From Thermofilaceae archaeon (lineage in GTDB: Archaea; Thermoproteota; Thermoprotei; Thermofilales; Thermofilaceae): DNA of 64,000 bases. Location of the stretch: the NCBI GenBank assembly GCA_025057995.1, contig JANXEW010000001.1:186001-250000 (forward strand), written 5' to 3'. Under the pieces are notes generated by a model. The model had not been told where the DNA came from. It searched no databases and worked only from the letters and a program-made list of their open reading frames with translations. Shown here piece by piece: positions 1 through 7,871 of the stretch (positions are counted from its first letter, which is position 1; every line of letters starts with the position of its first letter). Made by a program: the position numbers and the translations under genes.

Positions 1-444
1 AGGTATCCCGAAGAACATTCCGAAAATCGGCGCCAAGGAGTTAGCCGGTCGAAGCCAGGTGAAACCTGGTACGATGACTATGGGAGCTGTCGCAGCTAAG
101 AGACCTCCGTACACGGCAGCGCTTAGGGCTGCAAGAGCTACGTCGATGACCCCCCAGTTGGCAATTCCAGTGCCAGATTTTGTTAACCCTCGCCTTGTAA
201 AAGTCAACCCGAGCAACTCAACTACAAACACGAGTGTGCCAAGTATCCAGATGACAGCTCCGACGACGAACATCATATCCCGGTATCCGAAGAAGATTTG
301 AGAAAGGATAAATGAGGACCAAGGGTTTTCGGGGTTTGCGGTTAGAGCTTGCCAAAACGCGTATACGACTAACGCTGCCGCTAGGACGCCTAGAAGCACT
401 GAAAACAGGACCAGGACTCTAGCTGAACTTTTAGCCTCGCTCAC
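1..444 (-). CDS. ECF-type transporter S-component-like membrane protein (partial, 3' end outside window)
   Basis: An open frame of 148 codons reads from a GTG at 444 to the first base of the window with no stop, so the C-terminal part is missing. The visible part has an N-terminal membrane helix (about residues 9-28), a second helix (about 57-78) and, near residues 100-148, a small-residue-rich helix followed by a PGFTWLRPANSLAPIFGMFFG stretch. That stretch resembles the substrate-binding (S) components of energy-coupling-factor transporters, which carry vitamins or similar small molecules. There is no Shine-Dalgarno before the GTG, but an A/T-rich box (about 464-472) lies 22-28 bases upstream, as in a leaderless message. 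The substrate cannot be told from this part. Confidence 0.55.
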   Translation of the reverse strand, partial: MSEAKSSARVLVLFSVLLGVLAAALVVYAFWQALTANPENPWSSFILSQIFFGYRDMMFVVGAVIWILGTLVFVVELLGLTFTRRGLTKSGTGIANWGVIDVALAALSAAVYGGLLAATAPIVIVPGFTWLRPANSLAPIFGMFFGIP

Positions 445-631
445 AGGGAGGTGTTGATTGAGGGTTTTTATGCCTTATCGTAATCTAGTTATAGAGACAA
501 GTATAGATGAGTTTTAACGAGCAGTTGAATTAACATAAATATGAAAATAAAGTCGAGAAACCTTCCCACTGTACACCTACCCCAGTTGAAAGTTCAATAG
601 AAGAAGCCTAATCTATCTTTCCAAATAAACG

Positions 632-1336
632 CTAGGTTAGCATTACGGGTAGATCGGGGTCGTCGAGAAATACTGTTGAGGTTACCGGGTTATAGTGCAT
701 GGAGATCGCGTGTACTTCAACACCTTTCATGTAAGCTTCTTTAAGCAGTGCCGGGATAACGGGATCTCCTTCGACATAAGGCTTGAATGCTCGAACCCCG
801 GGTAGAGCGGCGATAAAGACGATAGTGCCTTTTCCTCCAGATTCTACAAGTTTTACCAGCTCCCGGATGTGACGCCGCCCTCTCTGCGTGGGACAGTCAG
901 GGTATGCTGCATAATCTCCGTCTCTTAAGACAGCGCTCTTCAACTCGACGTACATGACTTCTTTTCCACACTCCAGTAGGTAGTCTAAAACCGAAGATCC
1001 AAGTCTCGGGTTACGTGCCACTACGAGGCACGGAGCCCAAGGCAAGAGCTTCTCTTCTAGAGCTTTTTCAAAAGCCTTCGACTGCAACGATGTGTCAATC
1101 AGCGCAGCTGCACCTCTCTCTTCAATCGCTATTAGCCGCAAGCGAGTTGCCCCCTCTTTCTTCGGCATACAGTAACATTTTCTACCTGAGACTAATAGCT
1201 CGATGAGCCTTCCAGTATTATTTATGTAGGCTTTCTCCACAGTATTGTCGACTGAGACTTCAACTGCGAATCTGTTTACTCTCCTGACGATCTTACACTC
1301 AGTCGCAACGGGCAGCCTAATGAGTTCACTGGGCAT
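632..1336 (-). CDS. sfsA: SfsA family DNA/RNA nuclease
   Basis: A 234-residue protein of normal length for the SfsA family (sugar fermentation stimulation protein A), now thought to be nucleic-acid-binding nucleases with a PD-(D/E)XK-like core. Visible marks are the N-terminal OB-like part with the NTGR motif (residues 40-43), the E131-L-K133 catalytic strand and the highly conserved RGRRH motif at 152-156. The ATG at 1336 has a TATA-like box (about 1358-1365) 25 bases upstream and no Shine-Dalgarno, fitting a leaderless start. It stands alone on the minus strand. The biological substrate of archaeal SfsA is unknown. Confidence 0.9.
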   Translation of the reverse strand: MPSELIRLPVATECKIVRRVNRFAVEVSVDNTVEKAYINNTGRLIELLVSGRKCYCMPKKEGATRLRLIAIEERGAAALIDTSLQSKAFEKALEEKLLPWAPCLVVARNPRLGSSVLDYLLECGKEVMYVELKSAVLRDGDYAAYPDCPTQRGRRHIRELVKLVESGGKGTIVFIAALPGVRAFKPYVEGDPVIPALLKEAYMKGVEVHAISMHYNPVTSTVFLDDPDLPVMLT

Positions 1337-1567
1337 ACGTAGTAGAATGGATGCAAGCTCTTATACAGTTGATTCTCGTAAACGAGGGCTATGTCCGAAG
1401 AGGTTTCAAGAACTAGCATCCTTATCGGTCATGTAGATCTCGAGTAAATAAGTAAACCCGACCGAAGTTTACTACGTTTTTCTATTATTTTGAACAGTTG
1501 AAACCTGTTGAAATCGTTGTTAGATGAACATAATTTTAAAAAGTGGGTTAAAGAGGCTAGAGTTTAG

Positions 1568-2035
1568 ATGGTCTCAAGAAGAAATCTAGAAGAATTTTTG
1601 AAGGAATCGGGTGTAGATTTTAAAATAATTGAAGTATCAGAGGCCGCTACCTCGGAAGAAGCTGCGTCGAGCCTAGGTATAAGTTTATGTGACATAGCGA
1701 AGACTATCGTCTTAAAATCCGACTCAGGGAGATACGTCCTCGTCGTGGTAGCTGGCAACAGGAGGGTCGATTTAGATAAACTCGCTAAGACATTAGGGTT
1801 TCGAAAATTGAGATTAGCAAACGCTGAAGAAGTTGAGGAGGTAACTGGTTATCCTCCGGGCGGCGTTCCCCCTATATGTCATGCAAGGCAGCTTCCCACC
1901 TACGTAGATTTAGAGGTTTTTCAACTGGATCTAGTATACACAGGCGGAGGCGATGATAGACATTTGCTCTGCATATCTCCTAAATCGATAGTGGATCTTG
2001 CAAGAGCTAAGGTAATCGATGTACCTAAAAGGTGA
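1568..2035 (+). CDS. YbaK/EbsC/ProX-type aminoacyl-tRNA deacylase
   Basis: A 155-residue protein of the YbaK/ProX family, which hydrolyses mischarged aminoacyl-tRNAs in trans (for example Cys- or Ala-tRNA(Pro)). The family pattern is clear: a helix-rich N-terminus, then the DIAKTIVLK strand with the conserved lysine K45, and the GYPPGGVPP loop at 94-102 that forms part of the pocket. Full length and single domain, not fused to prolyl-tRNA synthetase. A TATA-like ATAATTTTAAAAA sits about 30 bases before the ATG. Specificity among YbaK, ProXp-ala and related types cannot be assigned from sequence alone. Confidence 0.85.
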   Translation: MVSRRNLEEFLKESGVDFKIIEVSEAATSEEAASSLGISLCDIAKTIVLKSDSGRYVLVVVAGNRRVDLDKLAKTLGFRKLRLANAEEVEEVTGYPPGGVPPICHARQLPTYVDLEVFQLDLVYTGGGDDRHLLCISPKSIVDLARAKVIDVPKR

Positions 2036-2166
2036 GGCTGGAGCTTCGAGGTAGATGCGACGTAATGGAAAAGTCTTACCTCTCCATGTTGAACTCTTAC
2101 GATTCAAGGGTTGAAGGGTACGCAGCTTAGTTTTTAAAGACTAGACCTTTTACTTTTATTACGGTA

Positions 2167-3051
2167 ATGGGCTACGTTAGACCCTTCGACCCTTGGAGAG
2201 TTACTAGCCTTTGCACGTGCCCGTTCAAGTACACTGTAAACCCTTACACCGGCTGTAGCCACGGTTGCCTGTATTGCTACGCTAGCAGCTACATAAAGAG
2301 GTTTTTCGAGCCTAGACCTAAAGCTGACTTCCTTAGGGTCGTATCGAGGGACCTACGTAGGATTCCGCCTGGATCGATTATTAACGTGTCAAGCAGTAGC
2401 GACCCTTACGAGCCACTAGAGTTGAAGTACGGATACACACGTAGTCTTTTGGATATGATCGCGGGAAAGTACGTAGTTGAAATTGTCACAAAATCCGATA
2501 TCGTCTCAAGGGACGCGGATTTGCTCATGAAAGGCTCGAGCGTTGTCTCGATGACGATCACCACGCTCGATCGGAGCTTAGCCGCTAAGCTCGAACCCCG
2601 ATCTCCGCCGCCTGAGAGAAGGCTTGAAGCGATAAGGAAACTTTCTGAGCTCGGTATCCCTGTGGTAGTCCGACTAGATCCGTTGATCCCCGGACTCAAC
2701 GATTCTCTTGATTCGGTAAAGGGTGTGTTGGAGGCTGCCGCAACAGCTGGAGTAAAGCACGTAGTGTGTAGTACATACAAGCTAAAGCCTGACAACCTTA
2801 AAAGGATGGTAAACGAGTTCCCTGAGCTTATACCTACGCTCAGAGAGCTATACTTATCGAAAGGCGAGAAGATACATGGCTACCTTTATGCGTCTCCAAG
2901 CTACAGGCTCCGTTCCCTAACGGTTGTGAGGGATCAAGCTCACAAGCTTGGCTTAACATTCGCACCCTGCAGAGAAGGTTTCCCCCAGCTAATAGATGAA
3001 AAGGTCTCCTGCGACGGTACGCATCTAGCTTTCAAAAGTAAAAGGGACTAG
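2167..3051 (+). CDS. Radical SAM protein, SPL-like (COG1533)
   Basis: A 294-residue radical SAM enzyme. The 4Fe-4S motif C30-x3-C34-x2-C37 lies inside the NPYTGCSHGCLYCYAS stretch typical of the spore-photoproduct-lyase-like family, followed by the SSSSDPYEPLE strand and a complete TIM-barrel. The archaeal members of this family have no established reaction; the name reflects similarity to spore photoproduct lyase, not evidence of DNA repair. The ATG at 2167 is preceded by T/A-rich sequence and no clear ribosome site. It lies just upstream of the VapBC pair, which has its own promoter region. Confidence 0.85.
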   Translation: MGYVRPFDPWRVTSLCTCPFKYTVNPYTGCSHGCLYCYASSYIKRFFEPRPKADFLRVVSRDLRRIPPGSIINVSSSSDPYEPLELKYGYTRSLLDMIAGKYVVEIVTKSDIVSRDADLLMKGSSVVSMTITTLDRSLAAKLEPRSPPPERRLEAIRKLSELGIPVVVRLDPLIPGLNDSLDSVKGVLEAAATAGVKHVVCSTYKLKPDNLKRMVNEFPELIPTLRELYLSKGEKIHGYLYASPSYRLRSLTVVRDQAHKLGLTFAPCREGFPQLIDEKVSCDGTHLAFKSKRD

Positions 3052-3090
3052 TCTTCAGCTCACCAAAATTAGGCAACATAAATAAATATT

Positions 3091-3114
3091 CCATAGCTAT
3101 AGCTATAGCTATGG
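3091..3114. promoter_or_regulatory. 24-bp perfect palindrome over the vapB start codon (probable operator)
   Basis: The half site CCATAGCTATAG is followed directly by its exact reverse complement, and the last four bases are the ATGG of the downstream antitoxin gene. The palindrome also contains three tandem AGCTAT units. Ribbon-helix-helix antitoxins bind such short repeated or palindromic sites and repress their own operon, so this is probably the VapB operator, placed to block transcription initiation or a leaderless start. Confidence 0.65.
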
Positions 3115-3311
3115 TAACTACCATTCAAGTTAGCAGGAAGACAAGACAGCTTTTAGATGCTTTAAAAAAGAAGTATTCTGCGCGAAGCTACGATGAAGTG
3201 CTGCGGAACCTCTTGACCGAGAAAATGGGGGTTCCCACTTCAATGTTCGGGTCCAACCCGAAGCTATCCAGCTTTAGAGAAGAAGAGGAGGCAGAGTTGC
3301 ATGAGCTATGA
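3111..3311 (+). CDS. Ribbon-helix-helix (VapB-like) antitoxin
   Basis: A 66-residue protein with an N-terminal ribbon-helix-helix fold: a short beta strand (VTTIQVSRKTRQLL), helix 1 (LLDALKKKY) and helix 2 (SYDEVLRNLL), followed by an acidic tail ending EEEEAELHEL that would bind and neutralise a toxin. Its end overlaps the start of the PIN-domain gene by 11 bases, the usual antitoxin-toxin arrangement. The ATG lies inside a 24-bp palindrome, which argues for autorepression. The family is clear; the exact VapB subfamily is not. Confidence 0.82.
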   Translation: MVTTIQVSRKTRQLLDALKKKYSARSYDEVLRNLLTEKMGVPTSMFGSNPKLSSFREEEEAELHEL

Positions 3312-3717
3312 GTACGTGATTGACGCGTACGCTTGGATCGAGTACTTTAAGGGTTCGAGGAGCGGCGAGGTAGCGAAGCGTTACATCGAGGAGGAGAGTT
3401 CAGCTACTCCAACAGTGGTAATCGCAGAGTTGAGTAGGAAACTGTTGAGGGAGGTTGAGAGGGGCGTGGAGACTCTTGACGGTAGGAGAGTAAAGTTAGA
3501 GTTTATAGTAGCCGTCACTGAAGTCGTGGACTTGACACGTAGAATCGCTGAACTAGCTGGTGAGATAGATGTAGAGAGGAAGAGGAAGGTGAGCAACTGG
3601 GGGTTGGCAGATTCGATAATCTTGGCTACGGCTAGACTATGCAATGCCAAAGTCGTCACAGGTGACAAGCACTTCGCAGACTTGAAAGATGAAGTAGTGA
3701 TGATAGAACAGTTTTAA
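3301..3717 (+). CDS. vapC: PIN-domain ribonuclease toxin (VapC family)
   Basis: A 138-residue PIN-domain nuclease. The acidic residues expected for metal binding are visible: D8 in the first strand (YVIDAYAWIEYF), a glutamate in the TVVIAELSRKL helix, an aspartate in the NWGLADSIILATA helix and the aspartate of VVTGDKHF near the C-terminus. VapC toxins cleave tRNA or rRNA and are held inactive by the partner antitoxin encoded just upstream and overlapping by 11 bases. It looks intact and full length. Confidence 0.88.
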   Translation: MSYEYVIDAYAWIEYFKGSRSGEVAKRYIEEESSATPTVVIAELSRKLLREVERGVETLDGRRVKLEFIVAVTEVVDLTRRIAELAGEIDVERKRKVSNWGLADSIILATARLCNAKVVTGDKHFADLKDEVVMIEQF

Positions 3718-4063
3718 CTCTCCGGCTCTAGACGAGGGAATCCTAACGCGCTTCAACCTAAAGCATGTTGAGTGCCTAGCTGAAGTAGGGCTGTAGTTAG
3801 GGTCCCGTAAGACCTCAATATACTGATTTATGGTGTCGATTAAAACGCGAGATAAGTTTTACAATTTAACATGGGAGGAAGCATTTAGCCGCTTTATAAA
3901 GGATCGGGTTTACCGCCATACCAATCAATCTTAGTAGCTTTTACCTCGTCAACATCTATCGAACGAAACATAGAAGCGCTTTGGAAATTTAACAGGTTGA
4001 ACCCACTCATGTGTGGTTTAACGTGATTTTACGCGTAATATTTTAACCGGGTTTTATAGTGTT
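3718..4063. other. Non-coding gap with a possible PIN-domain remnant
   Basis: No intact gene is recognised here. The first 78 bases, read in the plus frame ending with TAG at about 3795, give ALDEGILTRFNLKHVECL and a short tail, which looks like the C-terminal end of another PIN or nucleotidyltransferase-type protein, so this may be a relic. The end of the gap holds a TATA-like box (about 4039-4047) placed about 25 bases before the GTG of the next gene. Confidence 0.3.
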
Positions 4064-4774
4064 GTGCATCTATCTCGCTACTTGAGGCAAATTCAGGTTT
4101 GGGGGGTTGAAGCGCAGGAGACGATTATGTCATCAACTGTTCTTGTAGCTGGTTTAGGGGGTTTAGGATCAGCGGCTTCGCTTTACCTAGCAGCCGCGGG
4201 TGTGCGAAAGCTCGTGTTAGTCGACCACGATGTTGTGAAGGAGAGCGACTTGAATAGACAAGTGCTACACTGGACGAGGGATTTAGGCGCGTTGAAGGTG
4301 GAGTCGGCGGAGGAGAAACTTCGTTCTCTAAACCCCGATGTGAACTTCGTACTGTACCGCGAGAAGCTGGAATCGTTAAGCAGAGTTGAAGAACTCGTGA
4401 GGGAAGTTGACGTCGTAGTTGACGCGCTAGATAACTGGACTAGCAGATTTCTGCTTAATAGAGCGTGCGTAAATCTCGGCAAGCCGTTCGTGCACGCGGC
4501 TGTAGAGGGGCTCAAAGGGTGGCTTACAGTGATCCATCCACCTCATACCCCTTGTCTAGCTTGTATCCTCTCAAACCCGCCGGAGAAGGGGAGCGTACCA
4601 GTAGCAGGACCGCTGCCAGGCATCCTAGGTTGCATGCAGGCCCTTGAAACCTTAAAAGTAATAACAGGGTTCGGTAAAACTTTGACAGGACGGTTACTGT
4701 TCTTCGATGGTCTTGAAGGATCAGTGGAAATTTATGAAGTTAGGAAAAAAGTGAACTGTCCAGCTTGTTCTTAA
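4064..4774 (+). CDS. ThiF/MoeB/HesA family adenylyltransferase (E1-like)
   Basis: A 236-residue E1-like enzyme that activates the C-terminal glycine of a small ubiquitin-fold sulfur carrier (ThiS/MoaD/SAMP type) by adenylation. The nucleotide-binding GLGGLGSAASLYLAAAG lies near residues 31-47, then the conserved LVDHDVVKESDLNRQVL region with the R-finger-type arginine, the VVDALDNWTSRF strand, and two zinc-binding CxxC pairs (CLAC and the C-terminal CPAC). It starts at a GTG with a TATA-like box about 25 bases upstream. No carrier-protein gene is adjacent, so its partner (molybdopterin, thiamine or tRNA thiolation) is undetermined. Confidence 0.88.
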   Translation: MHLSRYLRQIQVWGVEAQETIMSSTVLVAGLGGLGSAASLYLAAAGVRKLVLVDHDVVKESDLNRQVLHWTRDLGALKVESAEEKLRSLNPDVNFVLYREKLESLSRVEELVREVDVVVDALDNWTSRFLLNRACVNLGKPFVHAAVEGLKGWLTVIHPPHTPCLACILSNPPEKGSVPVAGPLPGILGCMQALETLKVITGFGKTLTGRLLFFDGLEGSVEIYEVRKKVNCPACS

Positions 4775-4783
4775 AGAAAAGGT

Positions 4784-6001
4784 TTAAGAGTTTTCCTCAT
4801 CTTCCACCATCGTCTCCTTAACCCAGGGCGTAAGGATAATCGATAGAGCACCAGTAAGCGTAAACAGCGCAAGTGCAGAGAGCGGGTTTTGTACATAGTA
4901 GCCGGTTACTTGATAGATCGCAACTCCGATGAACGTCGAAGCGTTTACAAAAGAGAGGTTGGTCCCCGAGAACTCTGGATCGTAAGCTTCCCTAGCCATA
5001 GGTGATATTATAGAGTGTGTTGCAGCGACTAGACCGAGTAGAACTGCATGCAAAGCCAAGAGCTCTGAACTCCCGCCCCAGGCTAAAATTATGCTAAACA
5101 GCCAAAACACAGTGTGAAGGAAGCAAGTGAGCGTTAGGAGAGGCTTCCTTCTACCGATGTTATCGCTGAAGAATCCTACGGCTGGCACTGATACAGTGAA
5201 TGTAAGTGAAGTAAGGAAGAGCAGGTAGGCTGTATAGGATGGGGAGACTCTGTAGCAGGCGGTCAAGTAGAGTGAACCCCAGTACGATTGATAGGCTAGG
5301 TAAGCCGAGTAAGTCCCCAAGCCCGCTACTACAAGAGCTAGGGAGTGGGGAGTTCTGGCAACGAGGCGAAGCTGTTTAACGGCTGCTACTAAACCCTGTT
5401 TTGTACTGCCTAGGCCGATACCTTTGTCGTCGACGAGAAGGAAGACTCCAAAAGCGCATAATAGAGAGGCTAAGCCGAGGAAGAGGAAAAGAGCCTGAAT
5501 ACCGAAAACTTCAACGAAGTTCTTAGCTGGGATAGTGGCAAACAAGCTTCCTATACCGCCCACCATTAAGCCTAGACCGGTTAACAACCCACCTCTATCC
5601 TTCCTAGCCTTCAATCCTATGATCCTTTGCATCGAAATCCAGATAGCTGCAGCCCCTAAGCCTACCAACAACCTTCCCAGGATAAAGAGTGAAGGATTAC
5701 CGATCGTTGAGAGGAGGGAGCCCGAAGCCATCAACCCGATGCTTAATGTTGCGTACAAGCGGGCTCCAAGCGCATCAGCGAGAACTCCTGCGGGCAACTG
5801 CATTGCGGCGTAAGTGTAGAAGTAGGCTGATGAAGCCAACGCCGTAAACAGGCGAGGGTCCCAACCTCCTCGTTCAGCTAGGACCTCCATCTCAGGCAAC
5901 AGTACGCCGGTCACTGTTCTATGAAAGAAGGAGAAGAAGTATGATGCGTAGAGAGCGGTAATGCTTCTAACGAGCGAATTGTATCGGTTCGACAATACCA
6001 A
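4784..6001 (-). CDS. Major facilitator superfamily transporter
   Basis: A 405-residue protein with about 12 hydrophobic helices in two halves. The MFS signature between helices 2 and 3 is seen as GVLADALGARLY, and again in the second half as GFFSDNIGRRKPL. The N-terminal half resembles the anion:cation symporter/phthalate-type carriers (FSFFHRTVTGVLLPEM), but the substrate cannot be assigned. It converges on the ThiF-like gene with a 9-base gap. The ATG at 6001 is taken as start because the first membrane helix follows directly. Confidence 0.85.
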   Translation of the reverse strand: MVLSNRYNSLVRSITALYASYFFSFFHRTVTGVLLPEMEVLAERGGWDPRLFTALASSAYFYTYAAMQLPAGVLADALGARLYATLSIGLMASGSLLSTIGNPSLFILGRLLVGLGAAAIWISMQRIIGLKARKDRGGLLTGLGLMVGGIGSLFATIPAKNFVEVFGIQALFLFLGLASLLCAFGVFLLVDDKGIGLGSTKQGLVAAVKQLRLVARTPHSLALVVAGLGTYSAYLAYQSYWGSLYLTACYRVSPSYTAYLLFLTSLTFTVSVPAVGFFSDNIGRRKPLLTLTCFLHTVFWLFSIILAWGGSSELLALHAVLLGLVAATHSIISPMAREAYDPEFSGTNLSFVNASTFIGVAIYQVTGYYVQNPLSALALFTLTGALSIILTPWVKETMVEDEENS

Positions 6002-6158
6002 CTCACCTGCTTGCTAATTGTAACCTTTCAGCTAGCTGTAGCCCCTTAATGAAAGGCTGAGTGTACAAGCATCCTCCTAGCATGGGGATCAGCACGCGGG
6101 CTGTAGATCATACTTTAAAACGTTTAGGGTTCCCCTATTGTTTAAAGGTGGACAGAGC

Positions 6159-6869
6159 GTGAGTGAAAAATTTGCTATCGGTGATGAGATACTAGAGATT
6201 CTCAAAGGCAGTCTAAGCATCCGTGCTGGCGAGTTTGCAGCTCTAGACGCTGGAGTAGGCGATCCTTTTAGGGTTCTTGTAGCTACAATAATCTCTCAAA
6301 ACACCAACGAAAGAAACACTTACCTCGCGCTCGATAGACTCGAGAGGGTGATTGGTGTTGACCCCCCTAGGCTTTTGTCCACGGGTGTAGAAGCGATAGA
6401 GAAGGTCATCGCGGTGTCAGGTCTACAGGGTCAGAAAGCGCGAGCGATCCATGAAGCGGCAAGGCTGGTAATTGAGCGTTACAACGGGGATATGAAAAAA
6501 CTCCTAGAGCTCGGTGAGGAGAAGGTTAGGGTGGAGTTAAGCTCGATAAGAGGTATCGGTGATAAAACGATAGACGTCCTCTTAGCTTTCTCAGGTTTCC
6601 CCGTGTTGCCGGTAGATACCCACGTGAAAAGGGTTTCAAGAAGGCTTGGTCTGACTAATAGTTCAAGTTACAACGGCATAAAAAGAGATCTTCACAATGT
6701 CTTTAGAAAAGAGGTTAGGCTGTTGGCTCACCTTCTCCTGATAAAGTTGGGGAGGGAGATATGTAAAGCTCGGGCCCCCCTATGCAGCAGATGCCCACTC
6801 CTATCGAAGTGTCCTAGCGCTAGTTTGGAACAGAAAACTAATGTACCTACGAGAGAGGGGGGAGAGTGA
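6159..6869 (+). CDS. nth: Endonuclease III, DNA glycosylase/AP lyase
   Basis: Base-excision-repair enzyme that removes oxidised pyrimidines and nicks the AP site. The helix-hairpin-helix LSSIRGIGDKTIDVLL carries the catalytic lysine (K136), followed by the catalytic aspartate in LPVDTHVKRVSRRLG (D153), and a C-terminal 4Fe-4S motif C202-x6-C209-x2-C212-x5-C218. The frame opens further up at a TTG (6138), but the GTG at 6159 has an AAAGGTGGA site 8 bases upstream and is preferred; that gives 236 residues, near the usual size. Four bases separate it from the next gene, so the two are probably co-transcribed. Confidence 0.92.
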   Translation: MSEKFAIGDEILEILKGSLSIRAGEFAALDAGVGDPFRVLVATIISQNTNERNTYLALDRLERVIGVDPPRLLSTGVEAIEKVIAVSGLQGQKARAIHEAARLVIERYNGDMKKLLELGEEKVRVELSSIRGIGDKTIDVLLAFSGFPVLPVDTHVKRVSRRLGLTNSSSYNGIKRDLHNVFRKEVRLLAHLLLIKLGREICKARAPLCSRCPLLSKCPSASLEQKTNVPTREGGE

Positions 6870-6872
6870 AAC

Positions 6873-7547
6873 ATGCCTTTACCTGAACCCAGGCAGATGG
6901 AGTGGCTGTTTCACTTCACGCTTATTCTAGCTGTTCTCGACGCGGTTGGTGTATTCGCCTTAATCCTTATTTGCTACTTTCTTTATAAAGCGTATAGGAT
7001 CTCCAATCAACGTCTATTCCTCTTCTTCTTCGTTGGGTACGCTGTGTTGGCTGCAGGGGAGTCAGCGCGTTTCCTCCTCTTAGCAACTGCCTTTATAGCG
7101 AGAGCCAGGTTGTTGATGTTCTTCCTAGCACACAACATGGGACCTCTTCCACAACTGTTTCAAACAATTGCCCTCCTTTTCATTGCAGGAGGTTACGCGT
7201 TAGAGCTAGCCCAAGCAAGGGTTGAGAAGACGTCACTTGCTATCTTGCCGTTGCCACTCCTCCTAGCTCTTCAAAGACCCTGGAGTGGACTTTTCGTTCT
7301 GTTAACTTTCATAAATCTGGCTTTGCTCGTTTTCATCATCTTAAACGCTTCAAGCGTATACTTAGCATCAAGAAGCAGACGCACACTGCTGATCGTCATA
7401 GCCTTCCTTCTACTCCTTCTCTCAAACATCCTCATGCTCCCGGCTGTCGTAAGAGTGAGCGACGAACTTTTCATTATATCAAAGCTTCTTTACTTAACAG
7501 GCCTACTAACTTTCCTTTTGCTCGCGATTGAGGTGGCTCAAGCCTGA
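6873..7547 (+). CDS. Seven-helix membrane protein of unknown function
   Basis: A 224-residue, very hydrophobic protein with about seven predicted membrane helices (near residues 12-38, 47-70, 92-108, 119-130, 133-158, 166-190 and 198-222) and short charged loops such as ASRSRRT. No catalytic motif is seen. It starts four bases after nth and its stop codon overlaps the proposed start of a winged-helix protein, so the two look like a membrane sensor and a regulator translated together. This pairing is an inference; the family was not recognised. Confidence 0.7.
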   Translation: MPLPEPRQMEWLFHFTLILAVLDAVGVFALILICYFLYKAYRISNQRLFLFFFVGYAVLAAGESARFLLLATAFIARARLLMFFLAHNMGPLPQLFQTIALLFIAGGYALELAQARVEKTSLAILPLPLLLALQRPWSGLFVLLTFINLALLVFIILNASSVYLASRSRRTLLIVIAFLLLLLSNILMLPAVVRVSDELFIISKLLYLTGLLTFLLLAIEVAQA

Positions 7548-7816
7548 CGAAGAGGAGATCAAAGTTAAGGATTCTCGTAGACATTTTACGTGTAGCAGAG
7601 AGAGGGGAGGCAAATATCACACAGATCATGTTAGAAGCCAACTTACCTTACACGCGTCTTTCTAAATACATTGATGAGCTTCTAGAAAAGGGGCTACTAC
7701 TAAAAACAGAAGACGCTAGGGAAGTGAAATTTAAAGTGACGAAGAAAGGTAGAGAGTTTCTTAAAGAATTTGAGCGCATAGAGAGAGTAGCTGAAGCCTT
7801 TGGCGTCGAGCTTTAG
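7544..7816 (+). CDS. Winged-helix transcriptional regulator with a probable CTG start
   Basis: The winged helix is of the archaeal LRILVDILRVAERGEANITQ type followed by IMLEANLPYTRLSKYIDELL (recognition helix) and a wing (KTEDAREVKFKVTKKG). The only ATG in frame (7628) would cut the domain in half. The frame is open back to a TGA at 7529 and contains no ATG, GTG or TTG before 7628. A CTG at 7544 overlaps the stop of the membrane-protein gene as CTGA and has GGTGG 8 bases upstream, so it is proposed as the start, giving 90 residues. DNA target unknown; it may control the exporter genes that follow. Confidence 0.7.
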   Translation: MTKRRSKLRILVDILRVAERGEANITQIMLEANLPYTRLSKYIDELLEKGLLLKTEDAREVKFKVTKKGREFLKEFERIERVAEAFGVEL

Positions 7817-7871
7817 CCGGCAACATAATGGACGATAAGTCCATAATCGACTTTAATACTCTTTTCCACGT

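Noticed and set aside
59-301. 80-codon plus-strand frame at the window start
   Set aside because: It is antisense to the partial ECF-type membrane protein, which has the clear family pattern.
3958-4000. 25-codon minus-strand frame with IDWYGGKPDP in the gap after vapC
   Set aside because: Too short and not matched to any known family.
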